A DNA stretch of 64,000 nucleotides from Henckelia pumila (GCF_033568475.1 NC_133121.1:133766375-133830374), one strand, 5' to 3'; counted from the stretch's first letter, positions 1-11,129 are shown. Translations and numbers: made by a program. Notes: a model not told the origin generated them from the letters alone.

Positions 1-692
1 GATCAATATCGGTATTCAATCCTTCAATCAAACATCGCTCAATAATTCAAACGAAACGATATCTAAACTTCAAACTGATGGCATAACGGTTATACTCTAA
101 TCAAACCGAAAATGCAGACAGCATTACAACATCTCAAACAGCTCAAATCAACACTCAAACATCAATAAGAACTCAAACCCATCAAATCTCAAAATTCACA
201 TTTTCGAAAATCACTTCAAAAATCATAACAATTCCGAATGACGCTCTATCTCAAAATTGACTGAGAATAAACGATAAGAACTCTGTCAAGAACAACATAC
301 TCGAAACTCATTCAATTTTAACAACATTCGGAAATTGAAACGTATCTGATCGAAGAAAAACTTACGATAGAACGAATCTCTCGCAGTCGTGATCGCTAAA
401 CTGCCTTCAGAAATAAATTACAACGGACGGATCAAGCTCGGGGTGAAATCTGGAAGCTTGAAGAAATGTTTTCTCGTCTTCAATGGAGTCTAGGCGTGTT
501 GGGGAAGAGAAGAATGGGGTCAATAAATCAAACCCATGCTTAAATATCTAACAAAGTCCAAAATTGCATTTTAGTCCCTGAAAAATCCAAAAACTGCAAA
601 GTAGCCCCTGAACAAATACAATTCGATCCTCGAATTCTTTAATATCTGATTATCTCAATTAAATTCAATTAAGATAATTTCGGGGCGTTACA
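1..692 (-). mobile_element. Element B 3' LTR, truncated by window start
   Basis: Long terminal repeat of a Ty3/gypsy element on the minus strand; only its TG-end part is inside the window. It matches 18773-19455 almost base for base, and its first bases match 11122-11134, which shows that those two pieces are one LTR split by element C. The outer end reads TGTAACGCCCCG on the minus strand and directly abuts a polypurine tract, as expected for a 3' LTR. It is related to the LTRs of element E (20923-22823, 27695-29653). The rest of this LTR and the left target duplication lie outside the window. Confidence 0.88.
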
Positions 693-708
693 ATTCTCCC
701 CCTCTAAG
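693..708 (-). other. Element B polypurine tract
   Basis: On the minus strand this reads as a purine run (CTTAGAGGGGGAGAAT) directly before the LTR start. The same sequence precedes the 3' LTR of element E at 27681-27694. In LTR retrotransposons this tract primes plus-strand DNA synthesis. Confidence 0.8.
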
Positions 709-2075
709 AAAAGATTTCGTCCTCGAAATCAAACACAGTTCCAAGACAAGAAAGATATAGGATCAAAGAATTAACTCCTCAGAATAAGTCCAAAATTTTC
801 TGATCCAATACGAACTCTATCTCTCAAATACTCTTCCAAGACCGTCTATCAAAAATTCGACTCATTCTCGTCAAAATAAACCTCCTCTGTTTAGTCACAA
901 TCGAATCATCTCTTGTTCCAACTCATTTGACACGGAAAAATCATCTACAAAACACAGAGATCTTCATCTCTTCTCGTACAACCCTTGAAAGGTGCCTCCA
1001 ATAATTCATCTGATAACTGTCGTTGTACAAAACCTCACAAAAATAAGGAATTTTGCCAACTAGAGCTAAGCCGAGCCCTACTACTCATGGCATATCCCCC
1101 AAAGTTGACTCATCTTCTCTAGTTGTCCGTCGTTCTGAGGATAGTGAACTAAAATAAGTTGTAATCAAACAACAAAAGTTTCTTCAAAGTTTATGTCGAA
1201 AGAACGAGTGCAACGAGGATCTCTGTCTAAACTGACGGACTTCTGCAAAACAAGACCTCTGACGACCTCTTACAAAAATATCAATCCTCTAATCCTGACT
1301 AAAAGTCATTCTGTTCGGAATACGTTAGCAGACTTCATCAAACAATCAATCATAAATAGATATTAGATAAAATAAAAACAAAATTTTCGGTGCAAAACAT
1401 CATCTGTTGCAATCAATTCTTCAGATAAAAGATTCGCAGTCAGAATTTCATACAATATAATCTTCTTCTCTGTCCTCATAACCGGTTCCGTCTGCGAAAC
1501 AAATACTCTAACTCTTAAGATTAGAAAAGATTACTGAAATCTCCTCATAAGACAATAGATAACAGATCTGCTAATCAATAAGATCGCTGCGAGTTCAAAG
1601 TCTAGATTCAGACATTGAGTTTCAAGCGTCTTCAGTTGTCTCGATGTCTAGATTAGCGCGTGATTTCTCTGAATAAGAATACATCCAAAATCTCAATAAG
1701 AAGAATAGCCAAGTACTGAAAGATCATCAGTACCGAAAATCAAGAATACTGGAGCTCTGATCAACAAAAATTCCATCACTAGATAATAAGATCGAGGAAA
1801 GACAACTTGATCCAATCAGAATCCATACATCGAAGAAGCATACAACTGTTCGGTAACCAAAAATATAATACGATTCTCAAAAGCTCTGTATGATCAGTAC
1901 AATTTTGTAACAAACAGTCATTCGACAGAACAAAAACAATCGAGAATTCTTACCAGAGGATTTCTACTCATCTAACGATTCGGATATAAATCAAACAACT
2001 ACGTTAATCAAAACTGAATGCACAGTCGAATCATAATAATTCCTCAATAAGAAGTAATGAATTCACCCAAATCTA
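709..2075 (-). pseudogene. Element B collapsed pol remnant
   Basis: On the minus strand, short islands of a Ty3/gypsy pol can be read in the correct order but in changing frames. They are pieces around the reverse transcriptase region after the active site (WLDQVVFLGHI-like), the RNase H region (ASRQLKTLE-like), the integrase DRDPR-like motif, and a degraded version of the TDGQSE region. The whole stretch is about 1.4 kb, against about 3 kb for the same region in element E. No open frame survives, so it cannot make a polymerase or integrase. Its end runs into a polypurine tract and 3' LTR that are both well preserved. Confidence 0.6.
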
Positions 2076-2385
2076 CTAGTAAGAGCAGAAAACAAAAATC
2101 GAACGGTTACCTGCTAGGTCATCTCCAAGTGCATTATGAGTCTGTGGATCCTCAGACAGAGCAAATGCTCGTACTTGCTGTCTAGGAGGTTGGTTCGCAT
2201 TCTGGTTACCTCCCGGTCTATTCTGCTGCTGAGGTTGGAAAGAGTGGACCGAAGATGATTGCCATAGAGGCTGAGCTGTCTGTCTTGAAGAACTTCCACT
2301 CTTTGCTTGCTTAGAGCCACGCTGAGGACACAATCTGGCAAAGTGTCCTATCTGGTTACAGACATAGCAGCTTCCAAAAACACCT
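2076..2385 (-). pseudogene. Element B gag, C-terminal part (split by element A)
   Basis: This is the continuation of the gag at 8524-9500. The reading resumes in the second CCHC zinc knuckle (G-S-C-Y-V-C...GHFARLCP), followed by a Gln/Asn/Pro-rich linker (QPQQQNRPGGNQN-like) and the start of the protease spacer (AGN). Element E has the same order uninterrupted at 24160-24420. The break falls between the two zinc knuckles, where element A inserted. The frame ends near 2076 before the protease active site, which I cannot find here. Confidence 0.8.
2381..2385. repeat. Target site duplication of element A, left
   Basis: CACCT here and TACCT at 8524-8528 flank element A. Four of five bases agree. 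Joining the flanks restores the B gag reading across the zinc knuckle region. Confidence 0.65.
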
Positions 2386-2587
2386 TGATAAGTTCATTTT
2401 GTATGCGTATTTTTGTAATATTTTTATGTTTATTTTATGTTCGTGAATATTATTTTCTATGTGTTTTTGTGTGTTTTATCTTCGCATCATTCTCCTTGGT
2501 TAATTTATAGGAAATAGAAGGTAACTCGAGATTTATGGTAAAGAGCGCATGTTACAGCGTATCGCGCTACAGGAAACTATGCGGAAA

Positions 2588-2751
2588 ACTCGCGCGCGCG
2601 CAGAAGGAAATTCCAGAGAAACGAAAGAAGGCCGCGCGCGGGCAAGCTCCTATCTCGCACGCGCGCGAGAGGAGCGAGAGGAGCGAGAGGACACTATTTT
2701 GAAGATCCGCGCGCTCGCGGGACCTATCTCAGGCGCGCGCGCGTGTCGCGA
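2588..2751 (+). repeat. GC-rich CGCG array in element A 5' LTR
   Basis: A run of alternating CG-rich blocks (CGCGCGCGCG, GCGCGCGGGC, CACGCGCGCGAGAGG, GGCGCGCGCGCG) with an internal direct repeat of GAGCGAGAG. It stands out sharply from the AT-rich rest of the LTR and lies immediately upstream of the TATA box. The 3' LTR counterpart (7428-7561) is about 30 bp shorter. Confidence 0.75.
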
Positions 2752-2814
2752 CATCAGAATTATTTAGAGAATTTTATTTCGTGAAGGAAACAAATTAGTA
2801 CGGGATCCAAACAC

Positions 2815-2822
2815 TATAAATA
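2815..2822 (+). promoter_or_regulatory. TATA box of element A 5' LTR
   Basis: TATAAATA, about 64 bp after the GC-rich array; conserved as TATAAATA at 7624-7631 in the 3' LTR. It is the likely core promoter of the element. Confidence 0.65.
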
Positions 2823-3724
2823 AAGGATTGTAATATTTTTTAAGGGTTCCAGAATTTCAGACGCAGAGAATGGGAGAGGGCGGCTACTGCTACTGCTTGG
2901 GAGAAGATTTCTTCTTCTTTTATTATTTTCTTTTGATTATTCATGATTAAAAACTTTGTTTAAATCACGAATTTATTTATTGAATAGTTTTATTTTTCGA
3001 TCAAGGTCACATGATTGGGCCAGATAATTTATGTATAAAACTTGATTTGTTTATTTGAGATTTTCAGACTTGATTTTATTTTATTGATTATCGAATTTAT
3101 ATTTGTATTGTGAATTTTCGGGCCAGTTATTTGTTTGCATGTTAATTGATTCCAATTCGACAGAGGAGGTTTTAATTTTGATCACTTCGATATTCAACAT
3201 GTTGTAAAACCAACTAGAAATAGAATTTTGTTTCAATGTGCGGTTTTGGTGTTTACTGAATTTTCACAGTTATTCATGCATTCAAATTTGATTAGAATTG
3301 CGAAAAATTAATCCGTCAAAATTTGAATAGGTTTGATTGTTCTAGAAATAGTCCTTTGAACAAATTAGGAGAATTCCCGTGAAGTAAGATTAAGTTTGAT
3401 GTTTTAGATCGATTGCTTGTTACATGAATTGTCTGGTACCTACGTGAGTCCTTGATCAAGATTTTCCCTAAATTTGAATTAAATCCAAATTTTCTTGCTG
3501 CGTTTTAGTTAATTTTAATTTTATTTGCAATTTTAATTATTAGTTTAAAATCTGAATCACTTTTATTCATTAGTCTAGATTAAGTAGGAATAAATATATT
3601 TTTGTATTCATATTTATACAGTCCTTGTGGGTTCGACATCTGGACCTTTGTTCACTATATTATAACTTGACCTGGTACGCTTGTCAGTTGATTTTTATCA
3701 TACCGATTTAGCCGGTCAAGTTTT

Positions 3725-3740
3725 TGGCGGTTGCCGGGGA
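3725..3740 (+). other. Element A primer-binding site (tRNA-Asp type)
   Basis: TGGCGGTTGCCGGGGA, six bases after the LTR end. It matches the Athila-type primer-binding site TGGCGCCGTTGCCGGGGA apart from two missing bases. The deletion may weaken priming. Confidence 0.75.
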
Positions 3741-3852
3741 CTGTTTGTGATATCAGAATTCTTGTTTCTCTTGAGATTAGACTTTACTTTAATTTATTTT
3801 ATTAAATTCTGAATTTCTCTCTTTTCTTTGTAACTTTCATGTGCTAGGAGAT

Positions 3853-4838
3853 ATGGCGGACAACCGTACTGTTCTTGATTTAATCCATCCACCAACTGAA
3901 GGCTATGGATCTAGAATCGTTCGCTCCGCTATTGAGGCGAACAATTTTGAGCTGAAGCCCTCTACTATTCAGCTGATCCAACTGCAAGAAAAATTTGGGG
4001 GCACATCTGTGGAAGACCCCTACGCTCATCTGGAGCATTTTCAGTCAATCTGCGACACGTTCAAGGTTAATGGGGTAACATTTGATGCAGTACGACTGCG
4101 GTTATTCCCATTTTCTCTACAAGGCGAAGCTACGGAGTGTTTAGATCATCTGCCTGCGGCTTTCATCACTACATGGAACCAACTTGTTCAAACTTTTCTG
4201 AACAAGTATTTCCCTCCTACGAAGATGGTGAAATTATTCTCAGATGTTATTTCATTCAAATAGAAGGAGGGTGAATCTTTACATGTGGCATGGACCAGAT
4301 TCAAGAAGATGTTGAGGATGTGTCCTTAGCATAATTTATCTCAAAGACAGCAGACTCAGATGTTCTACAATGGAGCCGATCAGTCGGTTCGATCTATGCT
4401 GGATGCTGAGGCTAATGGATTTTTGTTCAGGAAGGCCAGCTGAAGCCTGGGAGATCATTGGCAACATGGCAGAGAGTAACATTGGGTGGCCGGATGTGAA
4501 GAGAGAGAAGAAGGCTAGAGTTCTAGAGGTCGATGCTTTAATGGCCATGAATGCTAAGATCGACGCTCTAACACATCAAGTAGCGCTTATGAAAGTAGCG
4601 CCAGTAAATCATTCACAAGGGAATCTGCAAGAAGAGCAGCAGATTTTTTGAAGTTGAATCTGCAAGAAATCAATGAAGATAGACATACAACTCCTACAAC
4701 AACAACTATAATCCGAACTGGTAGCCTAAGCAAGAGGATAAAAAGTCGAGTTTTGAGGAGATCATGAAGAAATATGCTGCAGGAACTGAGGCTCGCTTAC
4801 AGAATCAGGAAAGTATGCTGCATAAGTTAGAAGTTTAG
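3853..4838 (+). pseudogene. Element A gag
   Basis: The start at 3853 gives MADNRTVLDL; an upstream in-frame ATG at 3841 adds four residues. The first 136 or so residues are a retrotransposon gag (capsid) domain with the typical run of DPYAHLEHF, ICDTFK, RLRLFPFSLQGEA and WNQLVQTFLNKYFPP. A TAG at 4261 ends the frame, although the sequence beyond still reads as gag (KEGESLHVAWTRFKKMLR). Shifts of frame follow before 4370-4651, where a gag segment (SMLDAEANGF-like in another frame) is visible. No zinc knuckle was recognised. Structural protein of the virus-like particle by family; this copy is broken. Confidence 0.75.
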
Positions 4839-5921
4839 ATGAGTCAGATCGCAACCCAATTATCAACCCGTCCTGCTGGAGCTTTACCAAGTAACACGGA
4901 ACCAAATCCCAGAGGCGTGAACGCTATCATGGTCGTGACTCAAGCACAATTTGAGGAGCAAATGGACGAAGAAAAAACTAAGGAGCGGCCAAAACTTTCA
5001 GATTTCAAGGAGGATGTGTGTGTTGAAAATTTCTCCAAGGCAGGTAAGAAAGGTAAGACTTCAAAATTTGAAGTTCATGATACTGTTGATATTTCTACTT
5101 TACCTTTTCCCCTTAGAGCTAAGCAGTTATTGTTTGATTCTCAATTTAAAAAGTTTTTTGACATTTTCAAGAAACTACATATTAACATACCTTTTGCAGA
5201 CGCATTAGCCCAGATGCCAAACTATGCAAGATTCCTGAAGGACTTGCTGAAAAATAAGAAGAAATTGAATGATCTGACACAAGTCACAATGAATAAGGAG
5301 TGCTCGGCAGTGCTGAAAAAGAAGCTTCCACAAAAATCTTAGGATCCAGGGAGTTTTTCCATACCTTGTCAAATTGGAAGTTTATCATTTGATATTGTTC
5401 TGTGTGATTTAGGATCAAGCATAAATTTAATGTCTTATTCACTTGCTCGAAAATTAGGCATAGAAAATATTGAACCTGCTGCTATATCTCTCAAATTTTT
5501 TGACAGATCTATCAAATATCCGAGAGGAGTAGTAGAGAATGTCCTAGTCAAGATAGACAAGTTGATTTATCCTGTAGATTTTGTTATTCTTGACATGGCT
5601 GAGGATTGTGAGGTTTCACTGATTCTAGGGCGTCCTTTTCTTGCTGCAAGTAGAGCTTTAGTTGATGTTGAGAAGGGAGTAATATTGATACTGAATGTTG
5701 AGAAAGTTGTGTTTAATATGCTTCAGTCGGCTATTGAAAGCCCAACTTTAAAATCTTGCCTCGCTGTCAAATTTATTGATGTGACTCATGATATTGGTGA
5801 TGAATGTCAGCAGGTTCAGACATCCGCAGGAATTAGTACATTGCAAAATTTCTATAGAGTTGAAGCATGCAAGTGTAGGACTGATCTGAGTTTTTCAGAG
5901 ACAGTTGATAAACCACCTTGA
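4839..5921 (+). pseudogene. Element A gag C-terminus and aspartic protease
   Basis: One reading frame, interrupted by a TAG at 5340-5342. The first half is a charged, lysine-rich spacer. After the stop the same frame continues as DPGSFSIPC, then DLGSSINLM, which is the protease active-site region in the form used by Athila/Tat elements, followed by YPRGVVENVLVK and LILGRPFLAASRALVDVE. These are typical conserved blocks of that protease. The frame ends at 5921 without any reverse transcriptase. A host aspartic protease is unlikely because of the context and the repeat termini. Confidence 0.78.
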
Positions 5922-7224
5922 ATTTTGCCACTCAAGAGAGGAGTATAGTCGAGCTATAGACTATAAATTTAGCGCTGACTGGGAGGCAACCCGGTGTTCT
6001 TTAATTTAATTTTTAGTTTCTTTTTGTGTATTTTTTTATTTTTATCTTTTTTTTTATTTTTGTTTCTTTCCCATGCCAGTTTGTTATGCCTGTCGATATA
6101 CCCAGTCTGCTGCTACCGTCCCAGCTGATACTATCAAGAAGAAAGAGAATGAATCAAAAATCAGGAGAGTGTTATTTTTGTTCTCATTGTGTTTTTGTTC
6201 GTCTTTGCATTTGTGTGTTTGTTATGCATTCTGTTCATTGTTCTGAAGCATTGAGGGCAATGCTTTGGATAAGTATGGGGGGTAGACTAGTTTATTGCAT
6301 TGTTTGTTATGGTTGTATTGCATCTGTCATGTTTCGTGTTTGCTTTTGTTCTTGTTTGTGTGGTCTCACATGAGTAGGATGAGTCATAATAGCCAATGAT
6401 GATAAGTTTATTTGAAAAAAATTGATTTTTTTAAAATTTTTTGCTTTTGACTTGACATGAGAAACTGTAGGTTGAACAGTGAATATTTATAAGCACTTGT
6501 GTTAGACCAGTGGAGTGTAACGAAAGATTTGATAAAGTTTATGTCTGTTTGACCATGGCACGACAATAGGTGGTTTGTGGATCTTTATTGTGTTCTATGA
6601 ATTTTGATGAGGCTCTAGTTTACACTTATGATCTTGGGCGCACCTAGAAATTTTTTTTTTAACAACTCCATCCGGGCTTGGACAATGATTGAAATCCTAA
6701 TCATTGCTCCATAGCTAAGTATGCGGGTAACATGGGGTTGATGCTCCATCCGGGCTATAGACGAGGGGGATTAGAAAAAATACAAAAAAAAACAGAAGAG
6801 AAATTTTTTTGAATCCTATCGTAGTTATAGCTAAGTTTTCGGGAAATTATTGGGGCTAAAGAAATATCGGGTGAAAAATCCGAAGGTGTTTAATTTATTA
6901 TCTCAAGGGATTTGGGTGTCTAGAGGTCGTTGGAAGGAATGGGCACTTGAAGAGTGAAACTTGCACTGATATGTCATAGGTCGCTAAGCAGTTTTGAGAT
7001 GAATTCTGTCTAAGTTGTATGAAACTGGAATGACAGTTCACACACACACGTTCACGTTAAACCGAAGGTGTATTATGAAAAGTCAAGAGCGTGTGGGATT
7101 TATTTTGTGATTGAAATTATCGGAGGCTGTGCACATTCATGACTCGTTCTTACTTATGTTTGTGTTTGCATATTGTTTTTTCATGTCTTGCTCGAGGGCG
7201 AGCAAGAGTTAAGTATAGGGGTGT
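5922..7224 (+). other. Element A 3' noncoding region with internal hairpin and polypurine tracts
   Basis: About 1.3 kb without a credible gene. It begins with a block (ACTGGGAGGCAACCC) that follows pol in many Athila/Tat elements, then a pyrimidine-rich stretch. At 6249-6262 CATTG-AGGG-CAATG forms a 5-bp-stem hairpin, followed at 6271-6284 by AAGTATGGGGGGTA, an internal polypurine-like tract. The true terminal polypurine tract is AAGTATAGGGGTGT at 7211-7224, immediately before the 3' LTR. Open frames here (for example 6026-6373) have no recognisable content. Confidence 0.65.
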
Positions 7225-8523
7225 TGATAAGTGCATTTTGTATGCGTATTTTTGTAATATTTTTATGTTTATTTTATGTGTGTGCATATTATTTTTTATG
7301 TGTTTTTGTGCGTTTTATCTTCGCATCATTCTCCTTGGTTAATTTATAGGAAATAGAAGGGAACTCGAGATTTATGGTGAAGAGCGCATGTTACAACGCT
7401 ATCGCGCTACAGGAAACTATGCGGAAGACTCGCGCACGCGCGTGCGCATAAGGAAATTGCAGAGAAACAAAAGAAGGCCGCATGCGAGCGAGTTCCAATC
7501 TCGCACGCGCACGAGAGGACGCGACACTGTTTTGAAGAGCCGCACGCGCGCGTGTCGCGACATTAGAATTATTTTGAGAATTTTATTTCGTGAAGGAAAC
7601 AAATTAGTACGGGATCCAAACACTATAAATAGAGGATTGTAATATTTTTTAAGGGTTCCAGAATTTCAGACGCAGAGAACGGGAGAGGGGGGCTACTGCT
7701 ACTGCTTGGGAGAAGATTTCTTCTTCTTTTATTATTTTCTTTTGATTATTCATGATTAAAACTTTGTTTAAATCATGAATTTATTTATTGAGTAGTTTTC
7801 TTTTTCGATCAAGGCCACGTGATTGGGCCAGCCAATTTATATATAATACTTGATTTTTTTATTTGAGATTTTTAGAATTGATTTTATTTTATTGATTATA
7901 GAATTTATATTTGTCTTGTGAATTTCCTGGCCAGTTATTTGCTTGCATGTTAATTGATTTCAATTCGACAGAGGAGGTTTCAATTTTGATCATTTCGATA
8001 TTCAACATATTGTAAAATCAACTAGAAATAGAATTTGATTTCAATGTGCGATTTAGGTGTTTACTGAATTTTCACGGTTATTCATGCATTCAAATTTGAT
8101 TAGAATTACGAAATATTAATCCGTCAAAATTTGAATAGGTTTTATTGTTCTAGAAATAGTCTTTTGAACAAATTAGGAGAATTCCGATGAATTAAGATTA
8201 AATCTGATGTTTTAGATCGACTGATTGTTACATGAATTGTCTGGTAACTACGTGAGTCCTTGACCGAGAATTTCCCTAAATTTGAATTAAATCCAAATTT
8301 TCTTGATGCGGTTTAGTTAATTTAATTATATTTGCAATTTTAATTATTAGTTTAAAATCTGAATCACTTTTATTCATTAATCTAGATTAAGTAGGAATAA
8401 ATATATTTTGATATTCATATTTATACAGTCTTTTTGGGTTCGACATCTGGACCTTGTCCACTATATTATAACTTGACCTGGTACGCTTGCTAGTTGATTT
8501 TTATCATACCATTTAGCCGGTCG
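7225..8523 (+). repeat. Element A 3' LTR
   Basis: About 1299 bp, homologous throughout to 2386-3718. GC-rich array at 7428-7561, TATA box at 7624-7631. It ends CCGGTCG rather than CCGGTCA, an apparent point change at the terminus. Confidence 0.9.
7428..7561 (+). repeat. GC-rich CGCG array in element A 3' LTR
   Basis: Counterpart of 2588-2751, but lacking the repeated GAGCGAGAG units and a GGGACCTATCTCAGGCGCG-like block. Several CG pairs are changed to CA or TG between the two copies, as expected from deamination of methylated cytosine. Confidence 0.7.
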
Positions 8524-8528
8524 TACCT
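8524..8528. repeat. Target site duplication of element A, right
   Basis: TACCT, paired with CACCT at 2381-2385. Confidence 0.6.
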
Positions 8529-9500
8529 CCACATTGATCACTGGAGTGACGTCCTCCGCAATTGGTACAAAACATACCTGACTGACCCGAACTCTGTCCC
8601 GATCCGAACTGCTTCGAGCCACTAGAACTCGAAGAACTTCTTCCGTGCTTCTTAAAATGCTTCCCTTTTGGATGATAGTAATCCCTCCTATTACCTCCAC
8701 TGCTACCACCCTCAGATCTCGGTGGTTGATTCTGAAATTGAAAAAATTGATCCTGATAATGGGACGGTTGATCCTGGTGTTGAGCAGGTTGTGCCTGGAA
8801 CTGTCCTTGTTGTTGTTGGGCACAACTGACTTCCTCTCTGCCTCGAAAGACCTGCTTCTGCTCCTTTATCTTGATCCATTGCATCCGCAAAATTATCTGG
8901 CCTACCAGTGTTGACTAAAGTAAAGATCTCGGGATTCAAGCCATTAATGAATTGGTCGGCCTTGGTTTCCTCATTCTCAGCGATATGCGGCACAAAACGC
9001 AACAAGCTATCAAATTTCGCAACATACTCCTCAATGTTCAAGTTCCCTTTTCTCAGAGTAGCAAACTCAGCACCATTATCCTTACGGTACGAAATTGGAA
9101 AAAATCGCTTATAAAACTCAGATTTGAAAAGAGTCCAAGTAATGACTGTACCTCGATTCCCCATGGCTCTATTCGCTGTGGTCCACCAGTTCTTAGTAAC
9201 ACCACGAAGCTGATGAATGACTAACCTGATTCTGCGGTCATCTGAATAATAAAGGGAATCGAACAACTGATCAATGTCGTCTAACCAGCTCTCACAGTCA
9301 ACTGGATTCTCTGTACCTAGCAACAAAGGCGGATTGAATGAATGAAACCTCTTCAGCAAGGTTTCCATAGGCATCGTTGTGGCATCCATCTGATCAGTTT
9401 CTGTACTAGCTTGCTCATTCGAAGGAGTAATTGGCGGTGGGTTCCTGTTCAACACTCTTCGAGGACCCATAATCTGATAATCCAAGGGGTTAGGACACAA
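8529..9500 (-). pseudogene. Element B gag, N-terminal and middle part
   Basis: Starts at 9500 (MCPNPLDYQIMGPRR-like). The capsid domain carries the conserved blocks SWLDDIDQLFDSL, NWWTT, FKSEFYKRFFP, EYVAKFDSLLRFVP and ADQFINGLNPEIF. It is followed by a Gln-rich linker and the first zinc knuckle (CTNCGGRHSSDQC). A frameshift lies around 8835-8890, so the second part is read in another frame. Element A then cuts the gene between the knuckles, and it resumes at 2385. It is the counterpart of the E gag at 23141-24420. B has most of a gag but almost no pol. Confidence 0.82.
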
Positions 9501-9781
9501 CTATCTCATTCACAACAATTCGGTGCCCAAAATCTTTGTTCGACAATCTCGTTCCACCCCAAACGTCCTCAAATGAAATTCGGAAACCAAACAATTCATA
9601 TCTCAAGTAGTTCATGCTTTATAAATTTAAATCACATATTCATGTAATTCAAATAATTCTCAATCAATAAAACATGCTCGCATGGTAATAAATCAATTAA
9701 ATAACTCAAACATATGTGAGAATTCAATTCATGCAGACTCGATCTACCCCGGTCACTCTAATTCATTCCAAGAATCTTATC

Positions 9782-9793
9782 GCTATGATACCA
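9782..9793 (-). other. Element B primer-binding site (initiator tRNA-Met type)
   Basis: TGGTATCATAGC on the minus strand, five bases inside the LTR end. One base differs from the usual TGGTATCAGAGC, which is seen intact in element E at 22829-22840. Confidence 0.8.
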
Positions 9794-9903
9794 CTTAATG
9801 TGAGACCTCGATTCTAATCATCTAAAAAAATAAACCATTCGATAAGCATACAAGAACCAAGATGGAAAAACCAAATAATTTTTTTTTAAATAAAAAGTGC
9901 CCA

Positions 9904-10089
9904 CTCGATCGGTAAGATCTTACCGATCGAGCGGCCAAAGAAATCTAAAGCCACTGCCCAGAAATCAGAACGCCCGCTCGATCGGTGAAAACTTACCAAT
10001 CGAGCGGACAATAAATGTCCAACATTATGCTCTTGGTACAAGGTGGGTCGCTCGATTGCTAAGATTCAACCGATCAACCGATCGAGCGA
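9904..10089. repeat. Array of three CTCGATCGG palindromes in element B LTR
   Basis: Three inverted repeats of one motif. Positions 9904-9931 form a perfect 28-bp palindrome around GGTAAGATCTTACC. Positions 9974-10007 have 13-base arms with one mismatch. Positions 10048-10089 have arms TCGCTCGAT/ATCGAGCGA around a longer centre. The array lies about 105-290 bp from the CA end of the LTR. LTR fragment D has a degraded version at 20425-20540. Confidence 0.8.
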
Positions 10090-11129
10090 GATGCTCTGTA
10101 CCAGAAAGTTTTTTGGTTTTCTTTCAAATTCCAATCTCCAACTCAATCACAATTAACAAAACATAACAATTCCATACAACATAAAATAAAGGTATATGAT
10201 TCTAGATTCATACAACCTCAAAATATACCATGCATAATTCCATCTAGCTCGGACTTATTTAAAATAAAACATGAGTTCAAAATACATAAATGACTCCTAA
10301 ACATCAAAGCCTCACTTCTATCCTCGCAACCATCTAGCCATGCTGCCTCTGACTTGGTCCTGCCCCACCTGTTGCCAAGTACACATACAAACAAAGACAA
10401 CAGTCGGATAATCCAGTGAGAATGATATTCCCAGTAAAAGAGCCAACATGCTATATCAAATAAACATTTCAAAAGAGATGCATCAACTTCCAAATATCCA
10501 AATACCAACAATGCAATTCAAATATAAATCTAAAATTAAATGCATGTCTTCAAAATATGGGATTATCAAGTCTGGATAATCAAAGGGTAATCAGCTCTTC
10601 TCTTCTTTTATTGGGTCCCAAGGATGAACTATAACACAAATCGCACCGACTCTCCACTTGGATAGTGTATAATTCAAACCTCTAGACTCTGAAGCAATTA
10701 TAGAGGGTTAAGTCGGTCATTGCAGTAAATTGCCTGCCAATGCCCCCTACTATAATTCTCAGATCGTCTAAGTTAAAATGAATGAATTCAAATGGCTCAA
10801 TATGAATGCAAGTGCAAAACATAACTCATTCAATAATCCAAGGAATCAATCAGCATGCAAGTATGTGATTTCTTCGAAACACTCGAATCAAGTCGGATTC
10901 AAGTTAATCATTCCATTCAACTCTAAGTCAAGATATACCTCTTCTCGTTGTTTCACAATCTTCAAACTGTAAAACAACAAAATCTCAATTCAATAATCAT
11001 TCGAGCTCTACGATCGATAATAAGAAAATCGATACTATACCGGCTTTGATCTTTAAAATTGTCCAAAGCTACAAACTCGCAACTCCACTGGCTTCAACTC
11101 AATTATCAAAAGAATCCACAAAGATCAAT

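Larger units (their letters stand above)
2386..3718 (+). repeat. Element A 5' LTR
   Basis: About 1333 bp, starting TGATAAG and ending CCGGTCA. It aligns along its full length with 7225-8523. The main length difference lies in the GC-rich array at 2588-2751. A TATA box follows that array at 2815. Confidence 0.9.
2386..8523 (+). mobile_element. Element A: gag-protease-only Athila/Tat-like LTR retrotransposon
   Basis: A complete insertion with two LTRs (2386-3718 and 7225-8523), a tRNA-Asp-type primer-binding site, a degenerate gag-protease region and a long 3' noncoding part ending in a polypurine tract. Between the protease (ending 5921) and the 3' LTR I find no reverse transcriptase, RNase H or integrase motif on either strand, so it would need enzymes from another element. 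The LTR start (TGATAAGTGCATTTT-like) and the gag and protease style fit the Athila/Tat side of Ty3/gypsy. The layout resembles the terminal-repeat gag-only (TR-GAG) elements described in plants. It lies inside the gag of element B. Confidence 0.85.

Noticed and set aside
2549..2767. Arg/Ala-rich open frame
   Set aside because: Product of the CGCG array in the element A LTR; the frame is not conserved in the other LTR.
5430..5921. Host aspartic-protease-like gene
   Set aside because: The frame continues from the upstream gag of element A, lies between its LTRs and has the Athila/Tat protease pattern.
8645..9647. Plus-strand open frames
   Set aside because: Antisense shadows of the element B gag, which has clear capsid and zinc-knuckle motifs on the minus strand.
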